NCBI RefSeq assembly: GCF_014654205.1
Contig: NZ_BNAW01000042.1
Coordinates: 1 to 64,000, forward strand
DNA length: 64,000 bases
Origin: Amycolatopsis bullii
GTDB lineage: Bacteria; Actinomycetota; Actinomycetes; Mycobacteriales; Pseudonocardiaceae
Direction of reading: 5' to 3'
A program made the translations under genes and the position numbers. This document shows, one piece after another, positions 33,500 through 41,367 of this stretch (position 1 is its first letter; every line of letters begins with the position of its first letter). Below the pieces are notes generated by a model, which made no database searches, was not told the DNA's origin, and saw only the letters and a program-made list of their open reading frames with translations.

Positions 33500-34539
33500 C
33501 CCGGGTGCTCGTCGCCCGCCAGGACAACCTCGGGGACGTCCTGCTCGCCGGGCCGTGCGTGCGCGCGGTCGCCGCGTCCGGGGCGCAGGTGACCCTGCTG
33601 GCGGGCCCGCACGGCCGCGCCGCCGGCGACCTGCTGCCGGGCGTGGCCGACGTGCTCACCTGGACCGCACCCTGGATCGACCCCGAGCCGCCGCCGGTGA
33701 CCGCCGAGGACACCGGCGCGTTCGTCGCGCTGATGCGCGAGAAGTCGTTCGACCGCGCGCTCATCCTGACGTCGTTCCACCAATCGCCGCTGCCGCTCGC
33801 GCTGCTGCTGCGCCAGGCCGGCGTGCCGTGGATCGGCGCGATCTCCGAGGACTACCCGGGCAGCCTGCTCGACCTGCGCCACCGCGTCGACGGCGATCCG
33901 CCGGAGCCGGTCCGGATGCTGTCGCTCGCCGAAGCGGCGGGGTTCTCGCTGCCGCCGGACGACCACGGCGCCCTCGCGCTGCGGCGTCCCCTGCCGAACA
34001 CCGCCCAGCTGACCGGCGGCGGGGCGTACGTCGTGGTGCACCCCGCGGCCTCGGTGCCCGCCCGCCAGCCGTCGGCGGCCTGGAGCCGCGAGACGGTGCG
34101 GGCCCTCGCCGCGGACGGGCACCGGGTGTTCGTCACGGGTGCGCCGTCGGAGCGCACCCTGACCCGCGAAGTGGCCGGGACGTCGGCGGTCGACCTCGGC
34201 GGCCGGACGTCCCTGGCCGAACTGGCGGCGGTGCTGTCCGGCGCCCGGGTCGTGGTGGCGCCCAACACCGGCCCCGCGCACCTCGCCGCGGCGGCGGGCA
34301 CCCCGGTCGTGTCGCTGTTCGCCCCGGTGGTGCCGCAGGAGCGGTGGGCGCCCTACGGCGTCCCCACGGTCGTGCTCGGGGACCAGCAGGCGCCCTGCCG
34401 CGCCAGCCGCGCGCGGGTGTGCCCGGTCCCGGGCCACCCCTGTCTCGACACGATCGATTCCGCGGACGTCTGCCGCGCGGTGACGGCGCTCGCCCAGCCG
34501 GGTGTCACCTCGCCGGTCCCGGCGGCGGCCACGTCCTGA
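33496..34539 (+). CDS. GT9 family (heptosyltransferase-like) glycosyltransferase
   Basis: A 347-aa GT9 enzyme. RVLVARQDNLGDVLLAGPCVRAV is the N-terminal signature and VVAPNTGPAHLAAAAGTPVVSLFAP the donor-binding motif. ATG 33496 overlaps the fusion gene stop by 4 bp. The C-terminus has four Cys, as in CRASRARVCPVPGHPC, which might bind a metal. Second GT9 of the locus, so at least two heptose-like residues may be added. Confidence 0.9.
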   Translation: MTRVLVARQDNLGDVLLAGPCVRAVAASGAQVTLLAGPHGRAAGDLLPGVADVLTWTAPWIDPEPPPVTAEDTGAFVALMREKSFDRALILTSFHQSPLPLALLLRQAGVPWIGAISEDYPGSLLDLRHRVDGDPPEPVRMLSLAEAAGFSLPPDDHGALALRRPLPNTAQLTGGGAYVVVHPAASVPARQPSAAWSRETVRALAADGHRVFVTGAPSERTLTREVAGTSAVDLGGRTSLAELAAVLSGARVVVAPNTGPAHLAAAAGTPVVSLFAPVVPQERWAPYGVPTVVLGDQQAPCRASRARVCPVPGHPCLDTIDSADVCRAVTALAQPGVTSPVPAAATS

Positions 34540-34580
34540 ATGACTCATTCCTGGCGTGCGACGCCAGGAATGAGTCATTC
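34538..34580. terminator. Palindromic terminator, 20-bp stem
   Basis: Perfect arms 34538-34557 and 34561-34580, loop GCG, between convergent GT9 and DUF2795 genes. The left arm begins within the GT9 stop codon. No T-run; likely bidirectional. Confidence 0.7.
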
Positions 34581-34591
34581 ACGACGCCGGG

Positions 34592-34780
34592 TCAGCCGCC
34601 GATCTCCTTGCTCACGCCGCTGGGCCCCTCGTAGGTCCGGTCCGGCAGGCCGCGCACGATGTCCAAAGTGTCGGAGTCGGCACCGTTCTTCTCGGCCGCC
34701 TGCACCAGGTCGTCACGCTTCGCCGGGTAGTCGACGCCGGACAGGTACTTCTGCAGTTCGATCGGGTTCGGCTTGCTCAC
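34592..34780 (-). CDS. DUF2795 family protein
   Basis: A 62-aa protein with the DUF2795 pattern: IELQKYLSGVDYPAKRDDLVQAAEKNGAD, then DIVRGLPDRTYEGPSGVSKEI. The family is common in actinobacteria and often in stress regulons; function unknown. GTG at 34780 has AAGGAGAGCTCCC upstream. Its promoter (GTGT-N15-GGGTAA) is 33 nt away. Cytosolic, acidic. Confidence 0.88.
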   Translation of the reverse strand: MSKPNPIELQKYLSGVDYPAKRDDLVQAAEKNGADSDTLDIVRGLPDRTYEGPSGVSKEIGG

Positions 34781-34813
34781 GGGAGCTCTCCTTCCGTTCG
34801 GGGAACGGCGCGG

Positions 34814-34838
34814 TTACCCCGCTCGCCGGCCGACACAC
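34814..34838 (-). promoter_or_regulatory. SigB/SigF-like promoter of DUF2795 gene
   Basis: Minus strand GTGT, 15 nt, GGGTAA. Confidence 0.55.
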
Positions 34839-34860
34839 GCTCTGGACGGCACCGGCTGCG

Positions 34861-34886
34861 CCTCCGCCGGGTGAAGCCGGCGGAGG
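34861..34886. repeat. Hairpin in divergent promoter region
   Basis: CCTCCGCCGG-GTGAAG-CCGGCGGAGG, a perfect 10-bp stem. It lies between the divergent DUF2795 and SDR promoters, so it could be an operator rather than a terminator. Confidence 0.5.
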
Positions 34887-34917
34887 TGACCGCCGCGGCC
34901 ACGGCCCGGCGCACCGC

Positions 34918-34942
34918 GTTTAGTCCCCCGTGGCGGTGGTAG
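34918..34942 (+). promoter_or_regulatory. SigB/SigF-like promoter of SDR gene
   Basis: GTTT, 15 nt, TGGTAG (one mismatch in the -10), 26 nt before GTG 34969. Confidence 0.45.
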
Positions 34943-34968
34943 CCGAACGCAAAGGAAAGGAGCTGCCC

Positions 34969-35793
34969 GTGTCGCTCCCGGCACCCCTGCCCGCCGACGC
35001 CGCTTCGCCGCGGCGCGCTGTCGTCACCGGTGCCGACTCCGGCATCGGCCGGGCGGTCGTCGCCGCCCTCGCCGGCGGTGGCCTCGACGTCGGCATCACC
35101 TACCACTCGGACGCCGACGGCGCGGAGGAAACCGCCGCCGAGGCCCGCTCGCACGGCGTGGCCGCGCACGTCCGGCAGCTCGACCTGACCGAGCTGCCGG
35201 GAGCCGCCGACGTCGTCGACGCGTTCGCCGAGGACCTCGGCGGCATCGACGTCCTCGTCAACTGTTCCGGAACCGGCAGCAGCCAGCGGGCGATGGACCT
35301 CGACTACGAGAAGTGGCGCCAGGTCCTGGACGTCGACCTCGACGGGGTCTTCCTGCTTTCGCAGCGCGCGGCCCGGCACATGATCGACGCCGGGCACGGC
35401 GGGCGGATCATCACGATCACCAGCGTCCACGAGCACGTGCCGCGCGTCGGCGCCGCGCCCTACTGCGCCGCGAAGGCCGGCGCGGGGGCGCTGACCCAGG
35501 TGCTCGCCCTCGAGCTGGCCGAGCACGGCATCACCGTGAACTCCGTGGCCCCGGGCGAAATCTCGACGCCGATGACGGGACAGACCGACGCCGACCCGCG
35601 CGAACAGGACCGGCCAGGCATCCCGCTCGGCCGCCCCGGCCACGCGGCCGAGGTGGCGGCCGCGGTCGCGTTCCTGGCGACCCCGGCCGCCGGCTACATC
35701 ACCGGGACGTCGCTGGTCGTCGACGGCGGGCTGCTGCTGATGGGTGCCCAGCACGGGACCGCGTACCGCGATCACGACTGGCGTTCTCCCTGA
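34969..35793 (+). CDS. SDR family oxidoreductase
   Basis: A 274-aa classical SDR. RRAVVTGADSGIGRAVV gives the cofactor motif, ITSVHEHVPRVGAAPYCAAKAG the Ser-Tyr-Lys set, and the C-terminal GYITGTSLVVDGGLLL the typical tail; the final MGAQHGTAYRDHDWRSP is like stress-regulon glucose-1-dehydrogenase-type SDRs. GTG 34969 has AAAGGAAAGGAG six nt upstream and is chosen over GTG 34930. Substrate unknown. Confidence 0.88.
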   Translation: MSLPAPLPADAASPRRAVVTGADSGIGRAVVAALAGGGLDVGITYHSDADGAEETAAEARSHGVAAHVRQLDLTELPGAADVVDAFAEDLGGIDVLVNCSGTGSSQRAMDLDYEKWRQVLDVDLDGVFLLSQRAARHMIDAGHGGRIITITSVHEHVPRVGAAPYCAAKAGAGALTQVLALELAEHGITVNSVAPGEISTPMTGQTDADPREQDRPGIPLGRPGHAAEVAAAVAFLATPAAGYITGTSLVVDGGLLLMGAQHGTAYRDHDWRSP

Positions 35794-35892
35794 GACCAGG
35801 GGCCCGCGTCCTGGCTGCAGGACCGGCGCGGGTCCCGGCCGCGGGCCGGGCGGCGGCACCCCAGCCCGCCGCCCGGCCCCTTCCACTTGTCC

Positions 35893-35917
35893 GTTTTCCG
35901 CACGCATGGCGGGGTAT
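35893..35917 (+). promoter_or_regulatory. SigB/SigF-like promoter of DUF4383 gene
   Basis: GTTT, 15 nt, GGGTAT, full consensus, 26 nt before ATG 35944. Confidence 0.66.
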
Positions 35918-35943
35918 CCGGCCGCGGAGAGAAGGAGAATCCC

Positions 35944-36387
35944 ATGTCTTCCGCAGAACCCCGCTCCCGCGCGGGAGCGTCCTGGCTCCGCCCGGTCGTC
36001 GCCGTCCTCGGGCTGCTCTACCTCGCGCTGGGCATCGCCGGGTTCCTGACCCCGGAGACCGCCGCGGTCGGCCACGAAACCAGCCGGGCCGTCTGGATCT
36101 TCAGCGTGACCCCGCTGCTCAACCTCGTCCACACGGCGGTCGGGGTGCTCGGGTTGCTCGCCGCGCTCCGGCGCACCGGGTCGATCATCTACTGCTGGGT
36201 GCTGTTCGTCGGGTTCACCGGGATGACCGCGTACGGCATCCTCGCCACCTCGCTCGTCAACCCCGAGGACCCGATCAACCTCAACTGGGCGGACAACTGG
36301 CTGCACGGGCTGACCGCGGTGGCCGGGCTCGTGCTCGGCATCGTCGCCGCACGGGCGGTCAACCGGACGGCCGCGCGCTCGCGGTGA
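35944..36387 (+). CDS. DUF4383 family membrane protein
   Basis: A 147-aa protein with four membrane segments (about 17-37, 52-77, 82-102, 121-139). The pattern RPVVAVLGLLYLALGIAGFLTP and NLVHTAVGVLGLLAA is typical of DUF4383, a small actinobacterial membrane family of unknown role. ATG 35944 follows GAGAAGGAGAATCCC. It is a monocistronic stress-promoter gene. Confidence 0.87.
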   Translation: MSSAEPRSRAGASWLRPVVAVLGLLYLALGIAGFLTPETAAVGHETSRAVWIFSVTPLLNLVHTAVGVLGLLAALRRTGSIIYCWVLFVGFTGMTAYGILATSLVNPEDPINLNWADNWLHGLTAVAGLVLGIVAARAVNRTAARSR

Positions 36388-36394
36388 TCTTGGC

Positions 36395-36419
36395 GTTTCG
36401 GTGGCCACCCGCCGGGTAG
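36395..36419 (+). promoter_or_regulatory. SigB/SigF-like promoter of small operon
   Basis: GTTT, 15 nt, GGGTAG, 32 nt before ATG 36452. It begins 7 nt after the DUF4383 stop. Confidence 0.62.
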
Positions 36420-36451
36420 CCGGGAAAGGACACCGCGTGAAGGAGGCTCCC

Positions 36452-36619
36452 ATGCATCGCGAAAGCGACCAGCACTCGCCGCGTGAAGACGACGCGCAGA
36501 AGGCCGAGCTGCGCGGGACCCTGCAGGGCAACGGCCCCTCCCGCGCCGAGGAGTGGCGGGACCCCGAACTCCCGGCCGACGACGACTCGGACGTCCCCCC
36601 GCTGGGCGGCGGCGCATGA
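36452..36619 (+). CDS. Small acidic hypothetical protein, 55 aa
   Basis: A hydrophilic, acidic and probably disordered peptide ending DDDSDVPPLGGGA. ATG 36452 has AAGGAGG at 7 nt. A GTG at 36437 lies before that ribosome site and is not used. The next gene overlaps by 4 bp. No family recognised. First of a three-gene stress operon. Confidence 0.7.
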   Translation: MHRESDQHSPREDDAQKAELRGTLQGNGPSRAEEWRDPELPADDDSDVPPLGGGA

Positions 36620-37044
36620 CCACGAGTGAAGCGGCGGCGGTGGGCGAACCCGCCGTCGTCGTCCACTACCGGCTTCACGCCGACTTCGCCGGACCCGGCT
36701 GGCTGCGCCGGATCGCGGGTCCGCGGGCCGGCCTGGAACTGGACGCGGCCGGCCTGCGCGTCCGGTTCGGACCGTGGCTGGTCGAGACCCCGCTGAGCAA
36801 CCTCGCCGGAGCGGAGGCCACCGGGCCCTACAACGCTCTTCGCGCCTTCGGCGTCCGGCTTTCGCTCGCCGACCGAGGGCTGACTTTCGGGACGACGACG
36901 GCGGGGGGCGTCTGTCTCCGGTTCCGGGAGCCCGTCCGGGGGATCGACCCGTGGGGGCTGGTCCGCCACCCGGGGTTGACGGTGACGGTGTCCGAACCGG
37001 ATCTGGTCGCCGAGGCCATCAACCGGATCGTGGCGGGCTCGTGA
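36616..37044 (+). CDS. Conserved hypothetical protein, 142 aa
   Basis: A cytosolic protein of mixed alpha/beta composition, HYRLHADFAGPGWLRRIAGP at the start and FREPVRGIDPWGLVRHPGLTV near the C-terminus. The pattern resembles actinobacterial proteins of unknown function found with stress genes. ATG overlaps the previous stop (ATGA), and its own stop overlaps the VOC start (GTGA). No catalytic motif is visible. Confidence 0.72.
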   Translation: MTTSEAAAVGEPAVVVHYRLHADFAGPGWLRRIAGPRAGLELDAAGLRVRFGPWLVETPLSNLAGAEATGPYNALRAFGVRLSLADRGLTFGTTTAGGVCLRFREPVRGIDPWGLVRHPGLTVTVSEPDLVAEAINRIVAGS

Positions 37045-37403
37045 CGGCGGCCCGCATCCTCGCCGTGGCGGTCGACTGCCGTCAGCCGGACCTGCTGGCC
37101 GAGTTCTGGGCGGCGGCGCTCGGCGGCGGGAAGACCCGCACGTGGACCGACTCCCACGGGCTCACCTACCGCCAGGTGGACTTCGACGACGGCCCGGCGG
37201 TGCTGTTCCAGCAGGTGCCGGAAGAAAAGACCGTCAAGAACCGGCTGCACCTGGATCTCGCGCCGGTGGCCGGCGATCAGCGGGCGGAGGTCGAGCGCCT
37301 GGTGATGCTCGGGGCCAAGGTCCTCGACGACCCGGCCGACGACCCGTGGATCGTGCTCGCCGACCCGGAGGGCAACGAGTTCTGCGTGCTGCCTCCGCGG
37401 TGA
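37041..37403 (+). CDS. VOC/glyoxalase-like domain protein
   Basis: A 120-aa relative of the gene at 5865: AVDCRQPDLLAEFWAAALGGG at the start and LADPEGNEFCVLPPR at the end. GTG 37041 overlaps the upstream stop. Third gene of a stress-promoter operon. It may bind or detoxify a small molecule. It ends 1 bp before the convergent DUF6292-like gene. Confidence 0.87.
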   Translation: MTAARILAVAVDCRQPDLLAEFWAAALGGGKTRTWTDSHGLTYRQVDFDDGPAVLFQQVPEEKTVKNRLHLDLAPVAGDQRAEVERLVMLGAKVLDDPADDPWIVLADPEGNEFCVLPPR

Positions 37404-37404
37404 T

Positions 37405-37827
37405 TCAGGCCCGGCCCACCGGATTCCCGGCGTAGGCGGCCAGCCGTTCGTCGAAGCCGTCCCCGGTGCCGGGTCTGCGGAAGTCCGGGGGATCCGGCCG
37501 GCCGGGGTACTTCTCGCCGTACAGGCCGGTCACGAACTCCACGACGGCTTCCGGGGCCGGCAGGACGTCCTCACCCAGGTACGCCAGCACGATGACTTCG
37601 TCCCCGGTCGACGACTCGACCGCCGCGGACCAGCCGTCGCGTTCGTCCCAGAGGAGGGCCACCTCGTGCTCGGGGAACCGCGCGAGCCGCCGCTCCAGCG
37701 CGACATACGCCCCGGCGGGGACGTCCACCTCGCAGAACCAGGCGGGAGCGTCCAGCTTGGCCGCGACGGCCAGCAGGTACTGCCGCAGCCCGCGCGCCGC
37801 CGCGCCGAGCCCGTCCCGTTCGCTCAT
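37405..37827 (-). CDS. DUF6292-like protein
   Basis: A 140-aa soluble protein. AARGLRQYLLAVAAKL followed by AYVALERRLARFPEHEVALLWDERDGWSAAVE fits the actinobacterial DUF6292 family, function unknown. ATG 37827 follows GGAGGCGGGAG-type sequence. Its promoter is GTTG-N15-GGGTAT. The C-terminus is proline-rich. Confidence 0.72.
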   Translation of the reverse strand: MSERDGLGAAARGLRQYLLAVAAKLDAPAWFCEVDVPAGAYVALERRLARFPEHEVALLWDERDGWSAAVESSTGDEVIVLAYLGEDVLPAPEAVVEFVTGLYGEKYPGRPDPPDFRRPGTGDGFDERLAAYAGNPVGRA

Positions 37828-37865
37828 CCCGCTCCCGCCTCTTCGGTCGGTGCCCCCATCGGGTG

Positions 37866-37890
37866 ATACCCCGTCACCCACCCGGTCAAC
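37866..37890 (-). promoter_or_regulatory. SigB/SigF-like promoter of DUF6292-like gene
   Basis: Minus strand GTTG, 15 nt, GGGTAT, 38 nt before ATG 37827. It is the last clear match in the window. Confidence 0.5.
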
Positions 37891-37910
37891 CCGGGGGTGA
37901 CCCTGGTGTG

Positions 37911-38552
37911 TCACGGGCCGAGCAGGGCGAGGACGTCGTCGTCCTCCAGCTGGCGGAAATCGGCGTACCACTGGCCGACCGCGCGAAAATCCGGCGGTTC
38001 GGCGACGCAGACGACGTCATCGGCTTCGTGCCGCATCCGGGTGACAGCGCCAGGAGCCGCGACGGGCGCGGCGAAGACGAGCGTCCGCGGACTTGCCGCG
38101 CGGAGGTCACGCAAGGCCGCCGTCGCGGTGACACCGGTCGCGAGCCCGTCGTCGACGAGGAGAACGTCACGGTGGGTGAGGACGGCGGGCGGCCGGCCGG
38201 CGCGGTAGCGCTCCAGCCGGCGGCGCGCCTCCGCTCGTTCGCGGGTTTCGGTCCGGGCCATCCGCGCGGCGGTCAGGTCCAGCGTGCGCAGGGCGGCCGC
38301 GTCGTAGATCGCCGGGCCGTGCGGGGTGACCGCGCCGACGCCGAACTCGCGATGGCCCGGCGCGCCGATCTTGCGGGCGACCGCGACGTCCAGTTCTGCG
38401 CCGAGCCGCCGCGCGACGACGGCGGCCACCGGCACCCCGCCGCGGGCGAGCCCGAGCACGACCGGGTCGGCCCAGTCCCGGTGCCGCAGCTCGCCCGCGA
38501 GGCAGCGGCCGCCGTGCTCCCGGTCGGCGAAGATCCGCGGCCGCACGGGCAT
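37911..38552 (-). CDS. Phosphoribosyltransferase-like protein
   Basis: A 213-aa type I PRTase fold protein. The PRPP-binding motif VLLVDDGLATGVTATAAL is at about residues 129-146. VVLGLARGGVPVAAVVARRL near 31-50 and ARKIGAPGHREFGVGAV are typical of the ComF/predicted-phosphoribosyltransferase group found in bacterial stress operons. ATG 38552 begins 4 bp after the DUF6221 stop. Substrate base unknown; members can also be regulatory. Confidence 0.86.
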   Translation of the reverse strand: MPVRPRIFADREHGGRCLAGELRHRDWADPVVLGLARGGVPVAAVVARRLGAELDVAVARKIGAPGHREFGVGAVTPHGPAIYDAAALRTLDLTAARMARTETRERAEARRRLERYRAGRPPAVLTHRDVLLVDDGLATGVTATAALRDLRAASPRTLVFAAPVAAPGAVTRMRHEADDVVCVAEPPDFRAVGQWYADFRQLEDDDVLALLGP

Positions 38553-38556
38553 CAGG

Positions 38557-38895
38557 TCACGGGCGCCACTCGTCGCGCCAGTCGGGGTGGGCTTCGTACA
38601 CGGACGCGATGAGCTTGACGGACACGTCGTCGTGCGTGTCGCGGACCTCGCGGCGCAGGAACTCGGCCTTTTCGGCGAACGGCACCGGGTGCCGGTCCTC
38701 CATCGCCTCGACCGGCCCGCCGGCGAGGATCAGCCCGTCGCCGTCGTCGGCGTACATGATCCGCAGCCGCCCGCGCCGCTCGGCCTCGTCGATCAGCGGC
38801 AGCTCCCCCGCCCGGACGCGCTCTTCGTCCTCCGCGAGCCGGGCGAGCACGAATTCGTCGAGCTTCGCGGTCGTGGTGTCGTCGAGATTGGTCAT
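38557..38895 (-). CDS. DUF6221-like protein
   Basis: A 112-aa protein with LDEFVLARLAEDEERVRAG at the N-terminus and KLIASVYEAHPDWRDEWRP at the end, the terminal pattern of DUF6221, a family of unknown role. ATG 38895 is preceded by a GGGTAT element on the minus strand (38904-38909) with a poor -35. It forms an operon with the PRTase gene. Confidence 0.75.
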   Translation of the reverse strand: MTNLDDTTTAKLDEFVLARLAEDEERVRAGELPLIDEAERRGRLRIMYADDGDGLILAGGPVEAMEDRHPVPFAEKAEFLRREVRDTHDDVSVKLIASVYEAHPDWRDEWRP

Positions 38896-38924
38896 GGGGC
38901 CGGGATACCCGCGCGGCCCCGCCC

Positions 38925-39461
38925 TCAAGCGTCGGCCCGGCTCAGCCGCCGGGCCACCGCGAACCCGGTGCCGAGCAGGACGGCGCCCCCGGTGAGCCAC
39001 GGCCACAGCGGCACCGGGCCGTCGCCGTCCGGGCGCGTCACCGCCGCGGCGGCCGGCACCGCCGCTCCCGGCCCCGCCACGGTGAGCCGGAACGCGACGG
39101 TGCCCGAGACCGGGTGGCCGTCGGCGGAGGTGACGCGGTACCGGATGGTGTAGGCGCCGGCCGGGCCGAGGGGACGCAGCGGCGCGGACACCCGGGCGTC
39201 CACAACGGACGCCGGCCCGGCCTCCCAGTGCGAAGTGCCGTCGGGCCCGAGCACCGCCAGTTCGGTGAACCGGTTCTCCACCGGCTCGTTGAACTCGAGC
39301 ACGGCCTCGGCCGGGGCCGTGGCGAGCGAGGCGTCCGCGGCCGGGGAGCTGGACACCAGCACGCTGTGCGCGGCCGCCGCGGGCGCGTCCAGCAGGACCG
39401 CGCACCCGGCGGCCGCCAGCGCGGCGGCGATGCGGACCGGGAAAGACCAGCGGGAAGTCAT
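38925..39461 (-). CDS. copC: Copper-resistance CopC domain protein
   Basis: A 178-aa exported protein. The signal peptide ends near AAAAHSV, leaving an N-terminal His of the CopC copper site. TSADGHPVSGTVAFRL holds the second conserved Asp/His pair. The C-terminal segment LWPWLTGGAVLLGTGFAVARRL is a membrane anchor. It acts outside the membrane as a copper carrier. The gene is divergent from the copD/cupredoxin cluster. GT/AT content upstream suggests a shared control region. Confidence 0.88.
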   Translation of the reverse strand: MTSRWSFPVRIAAALAAAGCAVLLDAPAAAAHSVLVSSSPAADASLATAPAEAVLEFNEPVENRFTELAVLGPDGTSHWEAGPASVVDARVSAPLRPLGPAGAYTIRYRVTSADGHPVSGTVAFRLTVAGPGAAVPAAAAVTRPDGDGPVPLWPWLTGGAVLLGTGFAVARRLSRADA

Positions 39462-39833
39462 GGTTTCTCGCCTTCTCGGGAATTAGAGCGATGGGCCGAA
39501 CGTAACGAGCGGATCCGGGGCCGCGGCGGAAGACCGTGAAACGGCTGTGTTAAGCAATTCTCACCGGCCCGCTCGCGCAATCGGGCAAATCGGACCACTG
39601 CTCCGATGGATCGTGCAGCCGATCACCCGAACAGCGCAGCAGATGCGGCTTTCGGTCCAGATCCTCACCGCTTCGCGCCACCAAGAGGCCGGTCAACGTT
39701 ACGCGGCCTTCACGTGAACATCACCCCGCGTAACGCGCCGGCTGGTTTATTGCTCGCACATCCCGTTCTTTCCCACTATCCCGGAATTGCCGGTCGGACC
39801 GGGAACGAATTCCCTTCTTTGGAGGACGAAACC
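39462..39833. other. Divergent intergenic region of the copper cluster
   Basis: 372 bp between copC and the Pro-rich gene. It is AT-richer than its surroundings and carries an inverted repeat (39697-39735). No open frame with a ribosome site is convincing. The ribosome site GGAGG at 39821-39825 belongs to the next gene. Confidence 0.6.
39697..39735. promoter_or_regulatory. Inverted repeat, candidate operator
   Basis: CGTTACGCGG (39697-39706) and CCGCGTAACG (39726-39735) are perfect 10-bp arms with a 19-nt spacer. TTCACGTGAA lies between. About 100 bp before the Pro-rich gene start. Confidence 0.5.
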
Positions 39834-40433
39834 GTGCGAGGACCCGCCCTGCGCCGTGACCACGTCATCGCCGCGAGTCTCGCCGGCGCGGTCGTGGTCG
39901 TCGTCGGCTACGCGTCCGGCATCGGGCTGCGCCCGGGCACCACCACCGCCGCCGCCCCGCCCGCGGTGGCGGACGGCGGGAACCCCGTCACCCCGGAAAC
40001 ACCCGGCACACCACCACTTCCGGCCGGCCCGCTCCCCACCGGCGGTCCGCAATCCCCGCTGCCCGCGTTGCCGGTGGACGCCCCGTCGGCGGTCACGATG
40101 CCTTCGATGCCCCCGATGCCCGGCGACATCGGCGCGGCCCCGGTCCCGGACCCGGGCTCTCCCGATCCCGGCGCCGCACCTCCCCCGGCCTCCCCCGAGC
40201 CGACGACGACGGTGCCACCCCCACCGCCCGGAACCGACGTGCCCGCGTGCCAACCCGGTGTGGCGCAACAGCTCCTGGAGACCGTCGGCGGGCTGCCGCT
40301 GCTCGGCACCGTCACCACCGGGCTCGGCATGACCGGGCCCGACGGGGCCGGTGCGCTCATCCTCGGCTACTGCCGCACGGCCGACGGCGGTCTCGAACCC
40401 GCCATGGTGCCCACCGTCCCGAGTGGACGGTGA
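39834..40433 (+). CDS. Proline-rich exported or membrane-anchored protein
   Basis: A 199-aa protein. A hydrophobic helix (DHVIAASLAGAVVVVVGYASG, residues 8-28) serves as signal anchor; then a long Pro/Ala/Thr linker to about residue 135; then a small domain with two Cys (CQPGVAQQLLETVGGLPLLG and GYC). GTG 39834 has GGAGG 8 nt upstream. It overlaps copD by 4 bp. Likely extracytoplasmic; possible metal-binding role is inferred from neighbours. Confidence 0.78.
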   Translation: MRGPALRRDHVIAASLAGAVVVVVGYASGIGLRPGTTTAAAPPAVADGGNPVTPETPGTPPLPAGPLPTGGPQSPLPALPVDAPSAVTMPSMPPMPGDIGAAPVPDPGSPDPGAAPPPASPEPTTTVPPPPPGTDVPACQPGVAQQLLETVGGLPLLGTVTTGLGMTGPDGAGALILGYCRTADGGLEPAMVPTVPSGR

Positions 40434-41344
40434 ACGTGGACCCCGTCAAGGCGTGGTACGTGCTCGCCCGCACCGTCGACTACGCCGGTCTCACCCTGTT
40501 CGCCGGCGGGCTGCTGTTCCTCGCCGTGCTCTGGCCCGCGGGCGCCGGCCACCGCGGGGCGCGTTCGGTGCTGATCACCGGCTGGGTGCTCGGCCTGCTC
40601 GGCACCCTCTCCGGCCTCGGCCTGCAGGCGGCGTGGGCCGCGCAGCGCCCGCCCGGCGACTTCCTGGCCTGGGACCTGCTCAGCCAGGCGGTGGACAGCC
40701 AGTTCGGGCGGATCTGGTTCGCCAGGGCCCTGCTGTGGCTGCTCGGCGGGGTGGTGCTGGCCTGGTTGCTGCAACGCGGCCGGGACGCGGCCACGGCGGT
40801 GCCCTGGCGCGTCGGGGCCGGAGCGATTCTGCTCGGCCTGCTCCGCACGACCGGGCTCACCGGCCACGCGGTGGAGAGCACCCGGCCGTGGTTGACGCAG
40901 CTGGCGGACTTCGCGCACCTGGCGGGCGCTTCGGCCTGGATCGGGGGGCTGGCCGTGCTGCTGTTCGGCGTCCTGGCCCGCCGTGATCCCGGGGAACTCG
41001 CCTCGGTGATCCCCCGCTACTCGAAGCTGGCGATGACGTCGGTCGGCGTCGTGGTCGCCGCGGGGGTCGTACTCGCGTGGCAGACCGTCGGCAGCGTCGG
41101 CCGCTTGTTCGGCACGACCTACGGGAAGACGCTGCTGGTCAAGCTGGCCGTGCTCGCCGCCGTGCTGCTGGCCGCGCAGTTCAGCCGCCGCTGGGTGGGC
41201 CGCCGCCTCGACTTCGCCGTCGTCCTGCGCGGGGACGCCGCCACCGTCCGCCCCTTCGTCCATTCCGTCGCCGCCGAGACCACGCTCGTGCTCGTGGTCC
41301 TGCTCGCGGCGAGCTTCCTCGTCACGGCCAGTCCCGGCCGCTGA
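40430..41344 (+). CDS. copD: CopD family copper resistance membrane protein
   Basis: A 304-aa integral membrane protein with about eight helices. The CopD pattern is seen in DFAHLAGASAWIGGLAVLLFG with conserved His, and GTTYGKTLLVKLAVLAAVL, plus LTGHAVE. It is thought to move copper with CopC. GTG 40430 overlaps the upstream stop (GTGA). It lies 23 bp before the cupredoxin gene. Confidence 0.9.
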   Translation: MNVDPVKAWYVLARTVDYAGLTLFAGGLLFLAVLWPAGAGHRGARSVLITGWVLGLLGTLSGLGLQAAWAAQRPPGDFLAWDLLSQAVDSQFGRIWFARALLWLLGGVVLAWLLQRGRDAATAVPWRVGAGAILLGLLRTTGLTGHAVESTRPWLTQLADFAHLAGASAWIGGLAVLLFGVLARRDPGELASVIPRYSKLAMTSVGVVVAAGVVLAWQTVGSVGRLFGTTYGKTLLVKLAVLAAVLLAAQFSRRWVGRRLDFAVVLRGDAATVRPFVHSVAAETTLVLVVLLAASFLVTASPGR

Positions 41345-41367
41345 TCGACCTGCGAAAGGAGTCCTCG

